Of a stretch of 64,000 nt of DNA, positions 31,942-45,153 are shown one piece after another. The notes under the pieces are model-generated. The model worked only from the letters and a program-made list of their open reading frames with translations, ran no database searches and was not told the DNA's origin. Within the stretch, counting starts at the first letter, position 1. Each line of letters begins with the position of its first letter. Both the position numbers and the translations under genes were made by a program. Source of the stretch: Galerina marginata (lineage: Eukaryota; Basidiomycota; Agaricomycetes; Agaricales; Galerinaceae); contig JAECYW010000017.1 in NCBI GenBank assembly GCA_023014335.1, positions 1,674,001-1,738,000 on the forward strand. Direction: 5' to 3'.

Positions 31942-34900
31942 ATGTTCTCGGACATGGTTCCTTTGGTCCCAACATTCGTCGCCCGCGTTCTTTCACCAGC
32001 CGTCGTCCTCCTTTCTGCATTGTCTCTGTTTTCCTCTCATTCACAACCACCTAACTCACCTTCTCCCATTACTCCTGTTGTCGTTGCGACCGCTGTGCCT
32101 CGCCGAGCTCTCATATTAACCTTTTTAACCCTCATCGCCTTCACCTACCTTTTGATGGCCTGTCCTTCGTCGTATTTGCATTGATTGACCATGAATGGCC
32201 GCGTCACTCTGGAATTCCAATCAATACAATAACTGGCGTCATTGCCTTCTCCGGCTTAGCTGCTCTTGGCACATGGAAAGATGTCCACGGAGTTGATGTA
32301 TGGTCGTTGAAGAGGATCAAAATGGCGATAGCTGTTGCACTTGTTGTTGACATTAGCCTATCAGCGCTACTTGCTTTACATCTAAGACAAGCACAAATTC
32401 GTATGTTTCTCGCTCAGGCTCTGATTAATTGCTGATAACGATGAAATTTGTAGCACCTCCGTTTTCGATACGCTCTTTGATACACCTTGTCTTCCCTGCT
32501 TTCCGCGTTTTACTGCTTTCACCGTTATTGCTGGGTCTCGTGTCCCCTCGCGTCACATACAACTCTGTGCAGACGTACAACGACCTTGAAACGTCCGAGG
32601 TCGAGCCCACAGTCTCCACATTCTTACTTTCCTCTGAAAACACCCCAAGTTCCTCAACCGGACTTGCAGCTGTTAGCAATGGAGAAGGAAGTAAATATGG
32701 GACATTCCGTACCGCTAGATCTAGTTTGCAAGCCTCAGCTCCAGCAACTCGAGCTGCGACGCCCGCCCCTTCTACTGGTCCCGATCCAAAGGTAGTATTC
32801 CCCCCCATCTTCAGAATTGCTTGCCGTTTATACAAACTTGTAGTCGGATTCCAAACCCGAGATATCGTTTGAGCCTTCCTGGTCAGAAGTTTGGAGACGA
32901 ATACGACGACTGTCTCCTTACCTTTGGCCGAAGAATGATTCCTCTTTGCAACTCCTCGCTGTAGGTTTCCTTCTTTCCTTGTCCCTTTGTTTTAAACGAA
33001 GCCCTTTCGAAAGGCCCTCTGCATATTCGTCCTTCTTATTGGGCGTGTAATCAATCTGGCCATGCCCCTTACTTTGGGGGAACTCGTCAAAATTCTCGCA
33101 GGCCAATCCGACCATTCTCCTTGGCCCTATCTATTGGGATATGGCGGCTTGCGCTTCCTTCAAGGAAGTGGAGGGTTATCTGCTATACGTGATGTGGGTA
33201 CTCTGCTATGCCAATTGTATCACGCCTTATACCTTGTTAAAGTGCCTCTGGGCCCCCGTTATGCAATATTCTGATCGAGGTGCAGTAGTTCCCATCATCT
33301 GTTCACTGTCTTCTCACTCGATTTTAGAAATGTCCCAATTGTCCTTCGACCACCTGTTAAATCTTTCGTACGCCTGGCATACCCGCAGGAAGACCGGTGA
33401 AATATTACGGGTCTTAGATCGCGGCGCTGCCATCAACCACACGCTCGAGGTGAGCACAGTCTTTATCCCCACTATTTTCAGCTTAATTAACGCTATTGAA
33501 GTTGGTTTTGTTCAGTATCCTTCCAACCTTCGTAGATATTTTTGTTGCTCTCGTTGCATTTTGTATCCTCTTCCAATGGACCCTGGCTTTGGTTATTTTC
33601 ATTGTTATGTTTGCATATGGTGTGTATCTTTTTCTTTCTTTTTCCGTACCTGACGTCATACCTTTACAGTTGCTGCAAGTGTCATCCTTACCCAATGGCG
33701 AACACGGTTGAGGCGGCAAATGAATGAACGTGACATCGTAAGCTGTGTCTATCCTGTTTCGTGGACTATCCTCACAAACATCAATTGCTCAGATCACTCG
33801 AGGCATCCACACAGATTGCTTACTTAACTATGAGACTGTCAAATACTTCGGCGGAGAGGAGCATGAGGGTGAAAGATACGTTGAAGCCATCCGGGAATAC
33901 CAAGCTCTGGAGTACAAGGTTATAAGTAGGTTTTTGCCGACTTTATTGCGAACTTTGTCGAGTTGACTTCTTGTTTAGTGTCTCTAAATCTCTTGAATTT
34001 GGTACAAAACTTCATTATTGTGGGTATTAAATTGCAGTGACACGAACAAGTTGGCTAACTTCCCGTTTTCTAGACCTCCGGACTTCTTATTGGATCTATC
34101 ATGGTCGCACATCAAATTATTTCCGAAGGCAAACATGACGCTAGCAAATTTGTCTTCTTCATCACTTACCTTGCTCAGGTAAGTAATGCAGGTTTTCTCT
34201 GTAGGTTGTGACACTATGTTCTGCTTCAGTTGTATGGGCCATTGAATCAGTTGGGTTACATATATCGTTCCATCAACCAATCCTTGGTCGATACTGAAAA
34301 GCTGCTCGCCCTCTTGAACGAACCGACGGAGGTAAATGACAAGGAAAATGCTCCAAATCTCGAGGTTTATAACGGGGAAATCGAATTCGGTTGGTGCTGA
34401 TATTATGTCTCACGCCATAAAGAGGTTTATAAAAAATTTTGTTCAAAAGATAACGTGCACTTCTCTTACGATGGTCGATCTTCTGCTCTCAACGGGGTTT
34501 CGTTTAAAGTTCCGAAAGGAGGGTCTGTTGCTCTTGTCGGGGAATCAGGGGCAGGGAAATCTACAATTTTACGGCTTCTGTACCGTTTCTACGACTTAGG
34601 TGAAGGTCAGGGCAGAATCCTTATTGATGGACAAGATATCAGGTACAGTTTCATTGGAGTGGCTGTTGGACAACCGGTTTTTGACCTCACCTTTGTAAGG
34701 GATGTCACGCAAAAAAGTTTACGCCAGGCGATTGGCGTGGTTCCTCAGGATTCGGTTCTCTTCAATTCCAGCATTGGCTATAACATTGGGTACGTATATG
34801 TATTGCCCTTCGTGCTATTCTGAAAAGGTATTGATACTTCTCCAGTTACGGCAAATTTGACTCAACCCCAGAAGAGATTGAAGCTGCAGCAAAGTCAGCT

Positions 34901-36297
34901 CAAATGCATGAAAGGATCATGACGTTCCCTGATGGTACTTGACTCAAACTCCTTCCTAATCTTCCTCTCTAACACTCTCTAGGTTATAACACCAAAGTCG
35001 GAGAACGTGGAATTAGGTTGAGTGGCGGGGAGAAGCAAAGAGTAGCCATTGCAAGAACTCTCCTTAAGAATCCGCCGATTTTGCTTTTGGATGAAGCGAC
35101 CAGGTGAGGAAATAATACATGATCGATCTGAGTATATGCTGACTTTGTGGATTCCAAGCGCTTTGGATACTTCCACCGAGAAAGATATTCAGAAAGCACT
35201 TCAGAACCTCGTCAAGGGCAGATCCTCATTATCGATTGCGCATAGGTTATCCGTAAGTCGGCCTTCTCAAGACAAATTCGATCCGTTGACTTTTTTTCTG
35301 TCAGACAATTGCGTCTGCTGACATGTATGTGGCATTTATCAACGATATATTTGGATTGTACTAATCCTTTCCTAGCATTCTTGTACTGAAAGATGGTCAT
35401 ATATCGGAACAAGGCAATTTCAAGGAGCTCATCGAACTTGATGGGTTATTTGCTTCGATGTGGCAAGATCAAGTGTCTTCCAAAGATGAAGCTGCGATTT
35501 CTATGAGTGGAAATAGCACTAAGAAGGAAGTCTCAGGATATAGCGTAGAGCCTACGGACCCAACAGAGGGAGAAACGCAAACCCAAGACACCGTTACCGC
35601 TCCCATACTTGCGTCGGAAGATACGGCATCGGTCGGTGCCAAATTCAACGTGGAATCTTCGAGCAAACCGGATGCCCCACAGACTGAACTTCCAGAAGCC
35701 GAGCTTGCCTCCCCTGACTCGACATCGTCTTTGCCCTCAGAAGTCCCCCAATCACAGACCGATTCGCCCGAGGAAGCTCCGACTGAATTGCATCAGCAAA
35801 GCTCTGAACCGGCGGATGTTCCGGTCCAAGCTCCTGTCTCTCCTATTCCTATCTCACCTACTCCCATAGCCTTCCCTACCTCAGAACAGGATCAACCTTC
35901 GCCTGATGTGCCAAAGGAAGAGCTACCTACAGCGTCTACACCCACACCCGGCGTCACGTTTGAGGCTAATCTCAACTCTCCACCCTCACGAACGGGAACT
36001 CCAGATTTAGAAAGCGAACCTAAGAGGAAACGTATTTCTTCTCAGAACTTCCAGCGTTTGGCGCGAAGGATTTCTCTTACTACTCGACGGCAGGGCTCGT
36101 CATCGTCCATAATCCCTGGCATCCCTGGCTTCAAGCGTGACCAGTCTCCTAGGGTATCAACTGATGATGCTACTCGTCCGGAGGGTAGTGGCCCTGGTAC
36201 ATCGAACGACAGCCCCGCTGCTAGCCTTAAAGGCGACGATAAGGGAAAGCTCAAGAAGAAGGACAAAAAAGACAAGAACAAGAAGGGTACTTCTTAA
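31942..36297 (+). CDS. HMT1/ABCB6-like half-size ABC transporter, vacuolar/organelle heavy-metal tolerance type
   Basis: Probable exporter of metal-thiol conjugates or porphyrins across an organelle membrane. It starts [20 protein letters not shown]. The extra N-terminal membrane domain ([58 protein letters not shown]) is typical of the HMT1 group and absent from ATM1. The ABC membrane domain includes [51 protein letters not shown] and [19 protein letters not shown]. The nucleotide-binding domain is complete: [72 protein letters not shown] and SIAHRLS. After the usual end comes a disordered tail of about 270 residues, Pro/Ser/Glu-rich, then basic ([16 protein letters not shown]). Many short introns. 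A CACGTGAC box lies at 31834-31841. Confidence 0.9.
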
Positions 36298-37013
36298 ACC
36301 TACCGTTCTTGCTTTCCCCTCCTTCCATCTGTTGAACTTTCATTTCCCATTTGATGATTTTTTACGACATGCACATATATTTGCCTCTTGAACTCACTCA
36401 CTGATTCTTACAGCCCATTGTTTTTCACAGCTACAATTACCACACTTTTGATTACGACTTGCCGATGCAATTTTCATGCTCTCTGTTCTTCTCACCCATT
36501 GAATACATTACCTTAGACCTTGAAGTGGGACTGTGGAAGGGAGAAACCTTCGAAGCAGCAAGGCAACTGTCAATCTGTCAGAGATTGAGGAATCCTCCAT
36601 GCGGCTCGGACAAACCCAATGCTGCTCAGGTGGACATGTGCCAGGTCCCGGCTTTTGTATCGACAAAGCTCACTTTCCACCAACTGATTTTATAATTACT
36701 TGACGGATTCAGAGGTCGCTAGAAATATTGCACAAAGAAAGTACAAGGAGTACTCATGTCTGACATGCTTTGCTAGTATTTTTTCTGAAAGCAAATGACA
36801 GTAGGATGAGTTGAGGAGGAGCTTGTTGAAGGTGGATGAGGTAACAAAGCGGAGTCCCAACCTTCTCGGAGAAAGGTATATAAGGCTATTTTCATCATTT
36901 CCCCTCTTCCTCTCCTTACCTTCCAACCACCACTTTCCTTCGTTACGAGTTTTCGGTCTCGGTTTCGTTCAGGTCTCGTATATCAGGTTTCGCTATTGTA
37001 AGAGATCGTCGTG
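36298..37013. other. intergenic: ABC-transporter 3' flank and RRM-protein promoter
   Basis: No gene is supported. The right part holds a TATA box (36877-36884) and a long pyrimidine-rich tract (about 36890-36945), typical of strongly expressed basidiomycete genes. Confidence 0.5.
36877..36884 (+). promoter_or_regulatory. TATA box of the glycine-rich RRM gene
   Basis: TATATAAG lies 130 nt before the start codon and is followed by a CT-rich tract, the usual core-promoter layout. Confidence 0.6.
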
Positions 37014-37944
37014 ATGTCTTCGAAAGTTTATGTTGGGTCAGTCTGTGTATTTGCCCTCGAGTTCCACGCGGCTTCTCCCTGCCTTGGGAGGAGCTCGACT
37101 AATAGTGATTGATACCTCATGTAGCAATTTGAGTTGGAACACAACGGATGATACGCTTCGCCAAGTCAGTTTAATAACCTGGCTTGCAGTTCTGCTCTGC
37201 GATTCCCGTGTCATCGTGTCTTATCGCATATGTTCCCAATTATAGGCATTTTCCGACTTTGGACAGGTCCTAGATGTACGCTATCTTATCTCTTTTCTGA
37301 TTCCTGATATCTTGCGCGCTTGCTGTGTGACGACTGCTTCGCGTAAGAATGAGTTGACCGATTCTCGTTTAGTCCATCGTTATGCGCGACCGCGACACTG
37401 GTCGTTCTCGTGGATTCGGTTTCGTGACTTTCAGTTCTTCACAAGAGGCTGATGCCGCCATTGGTGGATTGAATGAGCAAGAGCTTGACGGCAGGCGCAT
37501 CAAAGTTAACCTCGCTAACGCCCGCGGAGGAGGCGGCGGCGGTGGTGGAGGAGGTTTGCAACGCTTACTTTCTGCAAGGTCCTTGTTAAACAAGAGTTGT
37601 TTCGTTCACAGGCTACAGCGGAGGTGGAGGTGGATACGGCGGTAGTAAATTACTTTTTTGCGACTTAGATGTCACCCTTGCTAACCTGAACCTTGAACTT
37701 GTAGGCGGTGGCTACGGTGGCGGAGGCTACAACCAAGGTGGTGGTGGTGGTGGCAGTGGAGGATATGGTGGTGGTTCTGGAGGGTATGGAGGTGGAAGCG
37801 GTGGATACGGCGGAAGTGGCGGCGGCGGCGGCTACAACCAGGGAGGATATAGCGGCAGCGGCGGCTACGGAGGCCAAGGTTAGTGTCGACTATTGGTGAT
37901 GGATGCTCAGCACACTGACTGGTCTTGCAGGAGGAGGATACTGA
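37014..37944 (+). CDS. glycine-rich RNA-binding protein (single RRM)
   Basis: Small RNA-binding protein of the GRP/CIRBP type, likely an RNA chaperone in stress. Exon 1 is MSSKVYVG, followed by [23 protein letters not shown] and [23 protein letters not shown]2 (KVYVGNLS) and RNP1 (RGFGFVTF) are both complete, and the fold ends [13 protein letters not shown]. The C-terminal half is GGY/GGGG repeats broken by tiny introns ([32 protein letters not shown]) and ends GGGY. The Gly-rich DNA is GC-biased and repetitive. TATA box and CT tract suggest high expression. Exon edges in the repeat region are less certain. Confidence 0.9.
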
Positions 37945-38309
37945 TTGATGGTATAAAACGACGAGACATGCATTCTGTTTCTTTTTCACCCATCCGCTCC
38001 TTTCTGTCTTTATTCTGAATCTCCTTCCTTGGCTGTTGATTTGCGCTTTACCTCTCGCCTTAGCAGTATGAGCACGACCAGTGTATTTACCAGTGTACCA
38101 GTATGGCCATCTTGTGGGACTTCGATTTACTAAAATTGCATTGCATCGCACACCCATCGATAAGAATCACGTGCTGAAAGGCAAACAAATATGTGCATAC
38201 CAAATAGAAAACAACAAGCACAGCTAACCAAATAAGGCATGCACGAGTTAGGTCGCTGTTCAATCTCTTCCACCACCTCCGCTGCCACCATCCCCTTCCT
38301 CCCTCCGTC
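37945..38309. other. intergenic: promoter region of the HMG-box gene
   Basis: 365 bp with no gene. It contains an E-box-like CACGTG at about 38168 and a CCACCACC/CT-rich tract just before the HMG-box start codon. Confidence 0.45.
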
Positions 38310-39724
38310 ATGGCGGGCCCAATGAGAAGAGATGCTCTTGCGGCCGTCAAACCACCTCGTCCACCTAACTCTTGGATCTTATATCGCGCTCATGTCCTGA
38401 AGAACCTTCCCCCCGTTGCACCAGGGGAGCCCCGTCGTTCTCAATCGGACGTCTCTGCCCTTATTTCACGCATGTGGAGGCAGGAGTCAGATACTGTTCG
38501 CGCCGAGTTTGAAAGACTCGCTGACGAGGCCAAGGAACGGCATAGGATCCAGTTTCCTAACTATAGATACCAACCCAAGAAGAAGGAGGAAAAGGAGCGC
38601 CTCAAGGAATTGCAGAAGCAGCGAAAGGAGAGTGACCGAATGGCCAAGAAGACGCGTCGTATAGGTCAACGCACCGAGACTCCCCTCGTCCCCTCTCACC
38701 CTGTCGTCCAATCCGGAGCTCCCTACTATAATCCGCACTTGCTCTTCAGCTCCGCGGGTCCCACACCCCCACTTTCTGCATCATCGTCGCCGAGCGACGC
38801 GACACTAAGCCCGCCTTCGCGTGTCTCTCCTCTTCACGGCACCGCTGGCTCATCTTCATCTTTCCTTGCGACGTTATCCCTTCCTACCTCCTCAGACACA
38901 CCTTCCACTACTCTCCCATATCCTCTCACTCTTTCCCCCCCTTCTCACCCAGAACTACCCCAATCCCATAATGCCACTGAATGGCCCTTTACAGAACACA
39001 GTTTGCCTACCCAGACCATAGAAGAAATTACCACCGACCTTTTGGTGTCTAACAACTGGAGTGATGCTGCCGTTCATGAACAACCGATACCTTCCGTGAG
39101 TGTCCTCTTTGCATTCAATCTTATATTCTTCTCACAGCGTCGTACCTCTAGTCATCGGTATTATTTGATGTTCCAAATGACCAACTTGGCTGGCTTCACG
39201 ATCAAAGCGGCGGTGAATCCTTCGGCAACTTTTCGTCGGTTAATGGGCAAGATGTCTTTGAATTGTCCCAATTCGACCCATCTATTTTGTCCCAAAATCC
39301 CCAGGGAGAAGTTGAGGTTTCCATTGGAAATTTCCCATCGCTGCAAGATACCTCGTTTTACGATACCCTCTTTCCAACCAATGAGCACTCCGACATACCT
39401 TTCGACTCGGAACAGCAATCCTACGACCTTGGCCAGATGGACTTCACTGATGTTTTTTTCAACCTGTCCGACTTCGATAACTCATATGGGAATGCACAAG
39501 CTTCTTCATCAACTTTGACGGATGGTGCTCATCCCTTAGTACCATCAGACATTGCTTCAGAGTACAGCCCACAACAGCCTGTGGCCTCGACGTCGTATAT
39601 TCCACCATCTGGTGCTGGTCACTCATCTAGCCGCCGAGTAGGTGGGAATTGGGCAAATTCGATATATGCCAGAGAACATCTCCTGGACCACAGCCCACCT
39701 CACCACGAAGTCCATGCTCGCTAA
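38310..39724 (+). CDS. MATA-type HMG-box transcription factor
   Basis: Sequence-specific nuclear DNA-binding protein of the MAT HMG (SOX-like) class. It starts MAGPMRRDALAAVKPPRPPN. The HMG box spans about residues 15-85: PRPPNSWILYRAHVLKNL, SDVSALISRMWRQESDTVRA, EFERLADEAKERHRIQFPNY then RYQPKKK, keeping the core aromatic and basic residues. A Lys/Glu-rich helix follows (EEKERLKELQKQRKESDRMA), then a long Ser/Pro-rich region. One intron near 39094-39151 (acceptor CTCTAG) leads to the last exon, which is acidic and aromatic (FDPSILSQNPQGEVEV, YDLGQMDFTDVFFNLSDFDN), possibly an activation domain. It ends EVHAR. Relatives in mushrooms include regulators of sexual development such as Coprinopsis pcc1; orthology to that gene is not proven. 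Confidence 0.87.
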
Positions 39725-40450
39725 CTTTTTTTTGCTTTTTGCAATTACTTATCTCCCCAATTCGCTTTCTTGTTTTCTGTGCTTTCTCTCGTAACTCGTT
39801 GCTTTCTCGTGTTAAAAAGCATTGTGTGACATAGTCATTCCCATCAACAACCACAGGTCCTCAGGGCTTCTCACATCGTCTCGAATTTGTAGACGAACGA
39901 ACTTCTCGGCTTTACTCTAGATGTTTAAAGTGTCGGAAATGTTGTCCTCTTTGCTTTCTAAAATCCCTGCTTTCCCTGCTCTCCACTCTATCTATGCTCT
40001 CTCTATTTACGACCTCATGTTTGTCATACTTACTCACATCATATCGTATCATCTGCATTGTTTTGTTACCTTGTATTCTATTCAGGAACTTGGATTTTTA
40101 GTACCTCTCTGTAACAAGTGTAGGAAACCCTTAGTTACAGTAAATGAAAATGTGTTAACATTAATTTTTTGGTGAGCTGTAATGTCTCCGGCACACCATT
40201 TGTAGGGGACAATGGTACTATTTTCGTAGCTTCAAGAAATTGCTTCCATTGTTCCTTCATGATCAACTTCTCAAGTTCCCATCGAAATAAAGCCCTGAGA
40301 GAGTATCATATATGTAGAAGGCCTCATGGCAAGGTTGGTCCACGACCAATGGGGTTACTAGAACGCGCTTATTCTTTGGTAAAAAAAACCGTGATAATTC
40401 ATGTTTATTTTGAGAAGTAATTAAAACTGTAGATCACAATGAAGCGGCAA
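39725..40450. other. intergenic, no gene recognised
   Basis: 726 bp between two convergent genes (HMG-box and ILV6). AT-rich towards the right, with short reading frames only. It probably holds both 3' untranslated regions. Confidence 0.5.
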
Positions 40451-41633
40451 TTAGCCTGGTGGAAGCAGACTTGCGTCAACAGGTCCACCCTCATCAGCTT
40501 GTGCAGCTTCATCTTCCTCGATTTTGATTGGTGTTCTGGGCATTGCCATAAGACCTGTGGGTTTTTTTTAGAAGTAAATCAAGAATGAATGAAGAGTGGG
40601 TATGGACGAACCCGTACGAGCGGCTTCAAGAATGCCAAAAGGTTTCAAGAGGTTGAGGAAAGCCTCCACCCTTGCCGTCTTCGCTGTGAGCTCAACAATC
40701 ACACTGTTCTCGCTGACGTCGACTAGCTTGGCTCCGAATTGCTGCGCAAGGACAGTGATAGAATGCAGGTGCTGGTGTTTAAGACGCAGAGCTTGAGACG
40801 GGGTTATTGTAGGAACGTGTGCATCCGGATGTGCACTATGTTCAAAATTGTGGGCGAGGGCTGTCTCGCGTTCTAATTTCGAGTCTGCCACGTTTTCGCC
40901 CACTCTGCGCGGTTCGTGTGAAGGTCCTCCAACTAGTTGTTCTTCAAGATATTCGGGTCCAAGAATGGAGACTTTGGCGAGGAGAAGTTCGCGTGAGATT
41001 ACTTTTGTTTCCGTGTAATCCAGAACAGCCCACACAGGAACCTAATGAACTAATATCAACGATAACAATGCATAAAGAGATTGGGGGAAGACGGACCAAA
41101 TCTTCCAGCTGTCTCCTCGCCTGTTCCACGACACCGTCTTGGCCACTGAGGACAATGCACATGCGACTTAGGTCACGAATCTCGGTTCGGCAGACGACCA
41201 AAGAGTCAATATTAAAGCCTCTGCCAGCGAGAATTCCGGAAACACGAGAAAGGACACCTGGCTCATTCTGTACCAGGCAATTCAAAATATGTCTGAATGA
41301 ACCCGGGGAAAATGAGAAATAGACAAAGCGACAGACAAGGTCTCGAACATACTTTTTGAAAGGCTGGAGACTAGGAGGCGGGGTATTATAAAGAATGTTG
41401 GTGACGGCTTCCTCAGCGCTACGCGATCGCGGCAAATCTGTAGCGGGAAGAGGTGGAGGGCGAATCCTCTGTGACCTTTTGTAATCCAAAGCCGAAGTGG
41501 AATCGTCAATAGGTTTTGGGGGTTGTGGAGGCTTTGGGCTGGTATTTTCGTGACTTCTCACATAAGACGTAGATGAGAATAACCGTCGACAAAGAGACGG
41601 GGGTATACGAGCGCGTAGAATGGGAACTGACAT
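40451..41633 (-). CDS. ILV6: acetolactate synthase regulatory subunit, mitochondrial
   Basis: Regulatory subunit that stimulates acetolactate synthase and confers valine feedback in branched-chain amino-acid synthesis. The N-terminus MSVPILRARIPPSLCRRLFS then STSYVRS is a clear mitochondrial presequence. A Pro-rich linker leads to the ACT domain: HILNCLVQNEPGVLSRVSGI, LAGRGFNIDSLVVCRTEI, RMCIVLSGQDGVVEQARRQL and VWAVLDYTETKVISRELLLA. The C-terminal domain has QFGAKLVDVSENSVIVELTA, RVEAFLNLLKPFGILEAART and a final exon LMAMPRTPIKIEEDEA ending PGD/LLPPG-like text. Two or three short introns. The insertion between KVSILGPEYL and TPSQALRLKHQHLHSI is normal for fungal Ilv6. Complete. Confidence 0.93.
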
Positions 41634-41732
41634 GGTGATTGAGGAGAGAATTGCTGCAATAATGTGTCCGACCAAATTTCAAGCGACTGAGTCTGACTCG
41701 GGACAACTTTTTGACATAGATCGATTACATAA

Positions 41733-44700
41733 TCAGCCCCTGTCTGTATTTTTTAGCACCTTCCTCGCAAGTTCCACGTATTCCATCGCATCCCTGATAT
41801 CCTTTCCTTCAGCCTCAGAAACTTTTTCCCAGTGTGTAAGGCCACCATCGACAAGGGACCATGCCTCTTCTTCCGAGTGTTCGTCGACCCATCGGACATA
41901 CTCGGCCTCTTGCCAACCATGTAACTTGTGGGGTAACGGAATTGGAGACCGGACCAAAATATGATGCAGTACAATCAAGGGAGGGAGACCGGCCGTGTGG
42001 CTGCTGGAAGCAAGCTCCCTGTTCTCTAAGAAAAAGAGGGGTCTTTTTTGAATTTAACTCGATAATCTGCTCCTTCAACGAATGGCACTTACCGCATTGC
42101 ACGGAGCGCTCGATACTCGTCTCCAATTGACTCTAAATTGCCTCCTCGCTTATTCTGCGAACCATCAGCCATAAAGGCATTGAGGGCAAATTCAAGGCCT
42201 GTCATATCGCTGGCCATCTGAAGTTTGCCGCTTTCTCCAAGCGGACTCGCTATTGAAATGTGTAAAACGAAAACTCGAATAACATATTTCACAATTGAAG
42301 TCACCCTGATATTTCCATTGAGCTCAAGAGACCATTTCAGAGAAAAGAACAGACCATTTATGTCCATAATCACCCAGCAAATACCTCATGATCAATTCGG
42401 TCCTGATAAACGCTAGTTTATCTGTCAATTCTTTGACGTAGAGGCTCGAACCCCCCATCCCAGCATCAGGATCGACAGATTTTGAAAAATCGATGCGGTG
42501 GAGCTTCGATATGGTTGCAGTCAGATCACGGCGAATAGCTGTTGTAAGGAGATCTATAATCCGCTCGAAAACTTGGTTCATATTCTGTAATTCATGGTAA
42601 GTCACGAGGATATCGAAAAGTAAAGAAGAGCTGACGTGAATGCTAGGCTGCAGAATACTGAATGTGGCAGGGGAAAGCTCTTCATTCAGGGTAATTAGCC
42701 GAGTCCAAGTCTGATATAGGAAGTTCGCCAAGTTCGCATTTAAGATTTGTTGCGGTGTCACTGAAGGGCCTGATAGAGAGGTTGCTGCTCTATCTCTCGA
42801 TATCTTATATAGTATTAGATGAATATAGATTGACAAATCACTTCAGCAAACAAACCTATACTCACCAAAACTTCAAGCCTTGTTAAAATGTTGTCCAAGG
42901 ACGATGCTGTGTTCTTTGCGACAGCTCTTACCAGCAACGGGTCAAAACGGGCAGCATCCAGCTCATTTACTACAACCCGAGCAACATTGATGCCTTCATT
43001 TGTTCCTGGAGGAACGCGAGCACCACCCGAGAAGGCTTGACCAACGGCTTCGTTAATCTTGTTAGAGGACTTTGAGAGATATTGGGCTTCGATATTCGAC
43101 AGGGAGCGAAGGAGAAGAATGGTCTCGGGGCTGGATAGATAAGTGTTGGTATTGTACATCTGGCTTTGACGGACGGATTTACCTTTGAAAAGTTGTGGTA
43201 TATACTGTATCAGTGTGCACCGCTATTTTACCGAAAAAATCATGGAAAAGCCTGAGCAATCGAGGAAGGCCAGTTGTTAACGTTTGCTGGAGGAACGACG
43301 ATGCTATAATTGAAAATTAATTAGGTCAAGCAAGGTACAGAATGCTAGTGTATAATCCTGACATTTGGACGAATCTTGGAAATGCTTTTGAAGCGAACGA
43401 CTGAGTGACATCCAAAAGGAGGAGCTTGGGGTATTCTCTAAAAGCTGCGTTGCCTCTTAGATCCAATAGATCAAATCAATGATACTGAAGTGCTACCTTC
43501 ATGGCCTCATCCAAGAATACGACATGAGTGGAGGCGTCTTTCTTGATCTTTAAAACCTTTTCAAGGGCATATACCTGGGAACGACGCCTGATTATCGCTG
43601 TCGGGAAACCGAGATGGATCGCGCATACCTTGATGCAGCAATCGGCCATTTCTTGGAACATCGCCTCCAGTCGTGTCCACAAAGCAGCGGACCATTGAGG
43701 TGCCGTTACGTTGGTAGGTTCGGTCCTAACGCGAGAACGGTATGTATGAGGAGAGTTTGCTGTCGGCGGTTCTGTGGACAGTTAATATGGACTTATCTCA
43801 ACCAAAACATGCTAACCTTTGACAGCCACATCCTTCGAAATCTTGTTGAGATCAAATGCCCCCCGTATTCGGTCTTCTACTGCTTGGGACAGGTCGAACA
43901 GAAGGCTTTGCACGAGAGTCGGAAGAACCCCTAGATTATAAGCAGTTTGCAGCGAAGAAGCCAGTAGGGTTTGGTTCTGATTACAAATGTTTGTCAACAT
44001 CGATGAAGAGAAAAAAAGCAAATGTACAAGTGTCGAGAGTCCACTCAAAACCATATTTTCCATTTCGGTCGTTATAACAGACCGAGCGTCTTCAATAAAT
44101 GCCTCGTGAGAGGTAATCAGCTTAATTGAACGCAATGGGATAGCATGTTGGTCATATTCATGGGATTTTGAATAATCTCCTGCTTCTGTGTCTGGATCAT
44201 TTAACAATGCGCCTGCAGATCGAACGAGTGAGTCTCGGACCCAGGACCGCCAAGCAAGACAAACCAAGTTCTGCTATGCTCAATGCAGCCTTTGCGATTG
44301 CGCGCTCCTTCTCGTCTTCTATGTCCTTCCCGTGTACATGGGTCGCTGTAGCCAATTCGTCTGTTGAACTCCTGTCGGAAGTCTTTATGCCTCGCACTTC
44401 ATTCATTTGGAGCTGCAGCCGTCTAGCGAGGATCACAAAGCGTGACGTCCGTCTCAAGACGTCCGACGCTTGATGAAACCTCTGCAATCGAGTGACTAGA
44501 GTTTGTAAGTTTTCGTAAGGAGCATGAACTTTGGTGCGAAGCCTGACAATCACAAAGCCAGTGAGAACATATATAACGACAGCGACTGCAATGCACACTT
44601 TTCAACCGAAGCATCCAGATCACTTAGACCGGCCTTCACTGACACAAGTGCACCGGAAAGTGCGTTGGCATTGGAAGCTTGGGTGAGGAGGTCTTCATGA

Positions 44701-45046
44701 TGCGCTGTAACCTCAACGATGATGGCGTATTTACATCAGACTCAAGGAACGAGGGATGTCCACGCACCAAGTTCCGGATTTGCTTAGACACATCTTCTAT
44801 CCCAAATGTAAGTTTTGAAATAGCCACGGAGATATCTTCTTTAGCAATAGAATCTTGTGTTGAGCCTTTAAGTGCGAAGAACCCTTGGCAACTAGTTTGG
44901 AATCTGAAGCAGGGTAAGTCGCGTCAGATGCCAAAATCGCGTTCGCGTATTCATTGGGATCAAAGTCAGGACTAGAAAAGACAGAGTAATCTGGAAATTT
45001 GTTAGAATGCGCGATTAGAGTGTGGTTGTAAGAACAAACCAGTCAT
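41733..45046 (-). CDS. COG5: conserved oligomeric Golgi complex subunit 5
   Basis: Component of lobe B of the COG tether for intra-Golgi retrograde vesicles. It begins MT, then DYSVFSSPDFDPNEYANAIL. A 44-nt intron (gttctt...ctaaag) joins DSKLVAK to EDISVAISKLTFGIEDVSKQ, resolving what first looks like a frameshift. Then TKVHAPYENLQTLVTRLQRF, HQASDVLRRTSRFVILARRL, QLQMNEV, LVHLLFFSSSMLTNICNQNQ-adjacent text, SLLFDLSQAVEDRIRGAFDL, LWTRLEAMFQEMADCCIKV, SPETILLLRSLSNIEAQYLS, VARVVVNELDAARFDPLLV and PQQILNANLANFLYQTWTRL. The last exon reads GWQEAEYVRWVDEHSEEEAW and ends VLKNTDRG. About ten exons, mostly helical as expected. Start lies 107 bp from the divergent hypothetical gene at 45154. Confidence 0.88.
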
Positions 45047-45153
45047 GTTTTGTAGCCTTGGTTGTCGTCCAAGGTCAAGGTGTCATTCTTAGAAAGGAAA
45101 TCGGGCGCCTGTCTGATGTCACTCACGGCAACTTCTCTTTCAACACCCTCATC

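Noticed and set aside
39921..40420. Short plus-strand frames between the HMG-box and ILV6 genes
   Set aside because: No start context, no conserved motif, AT-rich composition typical of untranslated sequence.
44840..44900. Apparent frameshift in COG5 between DSKLVAKG and the KEDISVAISK block
   Set aside because: A 44-nt intron (gttctt...ctaaag) restores DSKLVAK-EDISVAISK exactly in frame, so the gene need not be broken.
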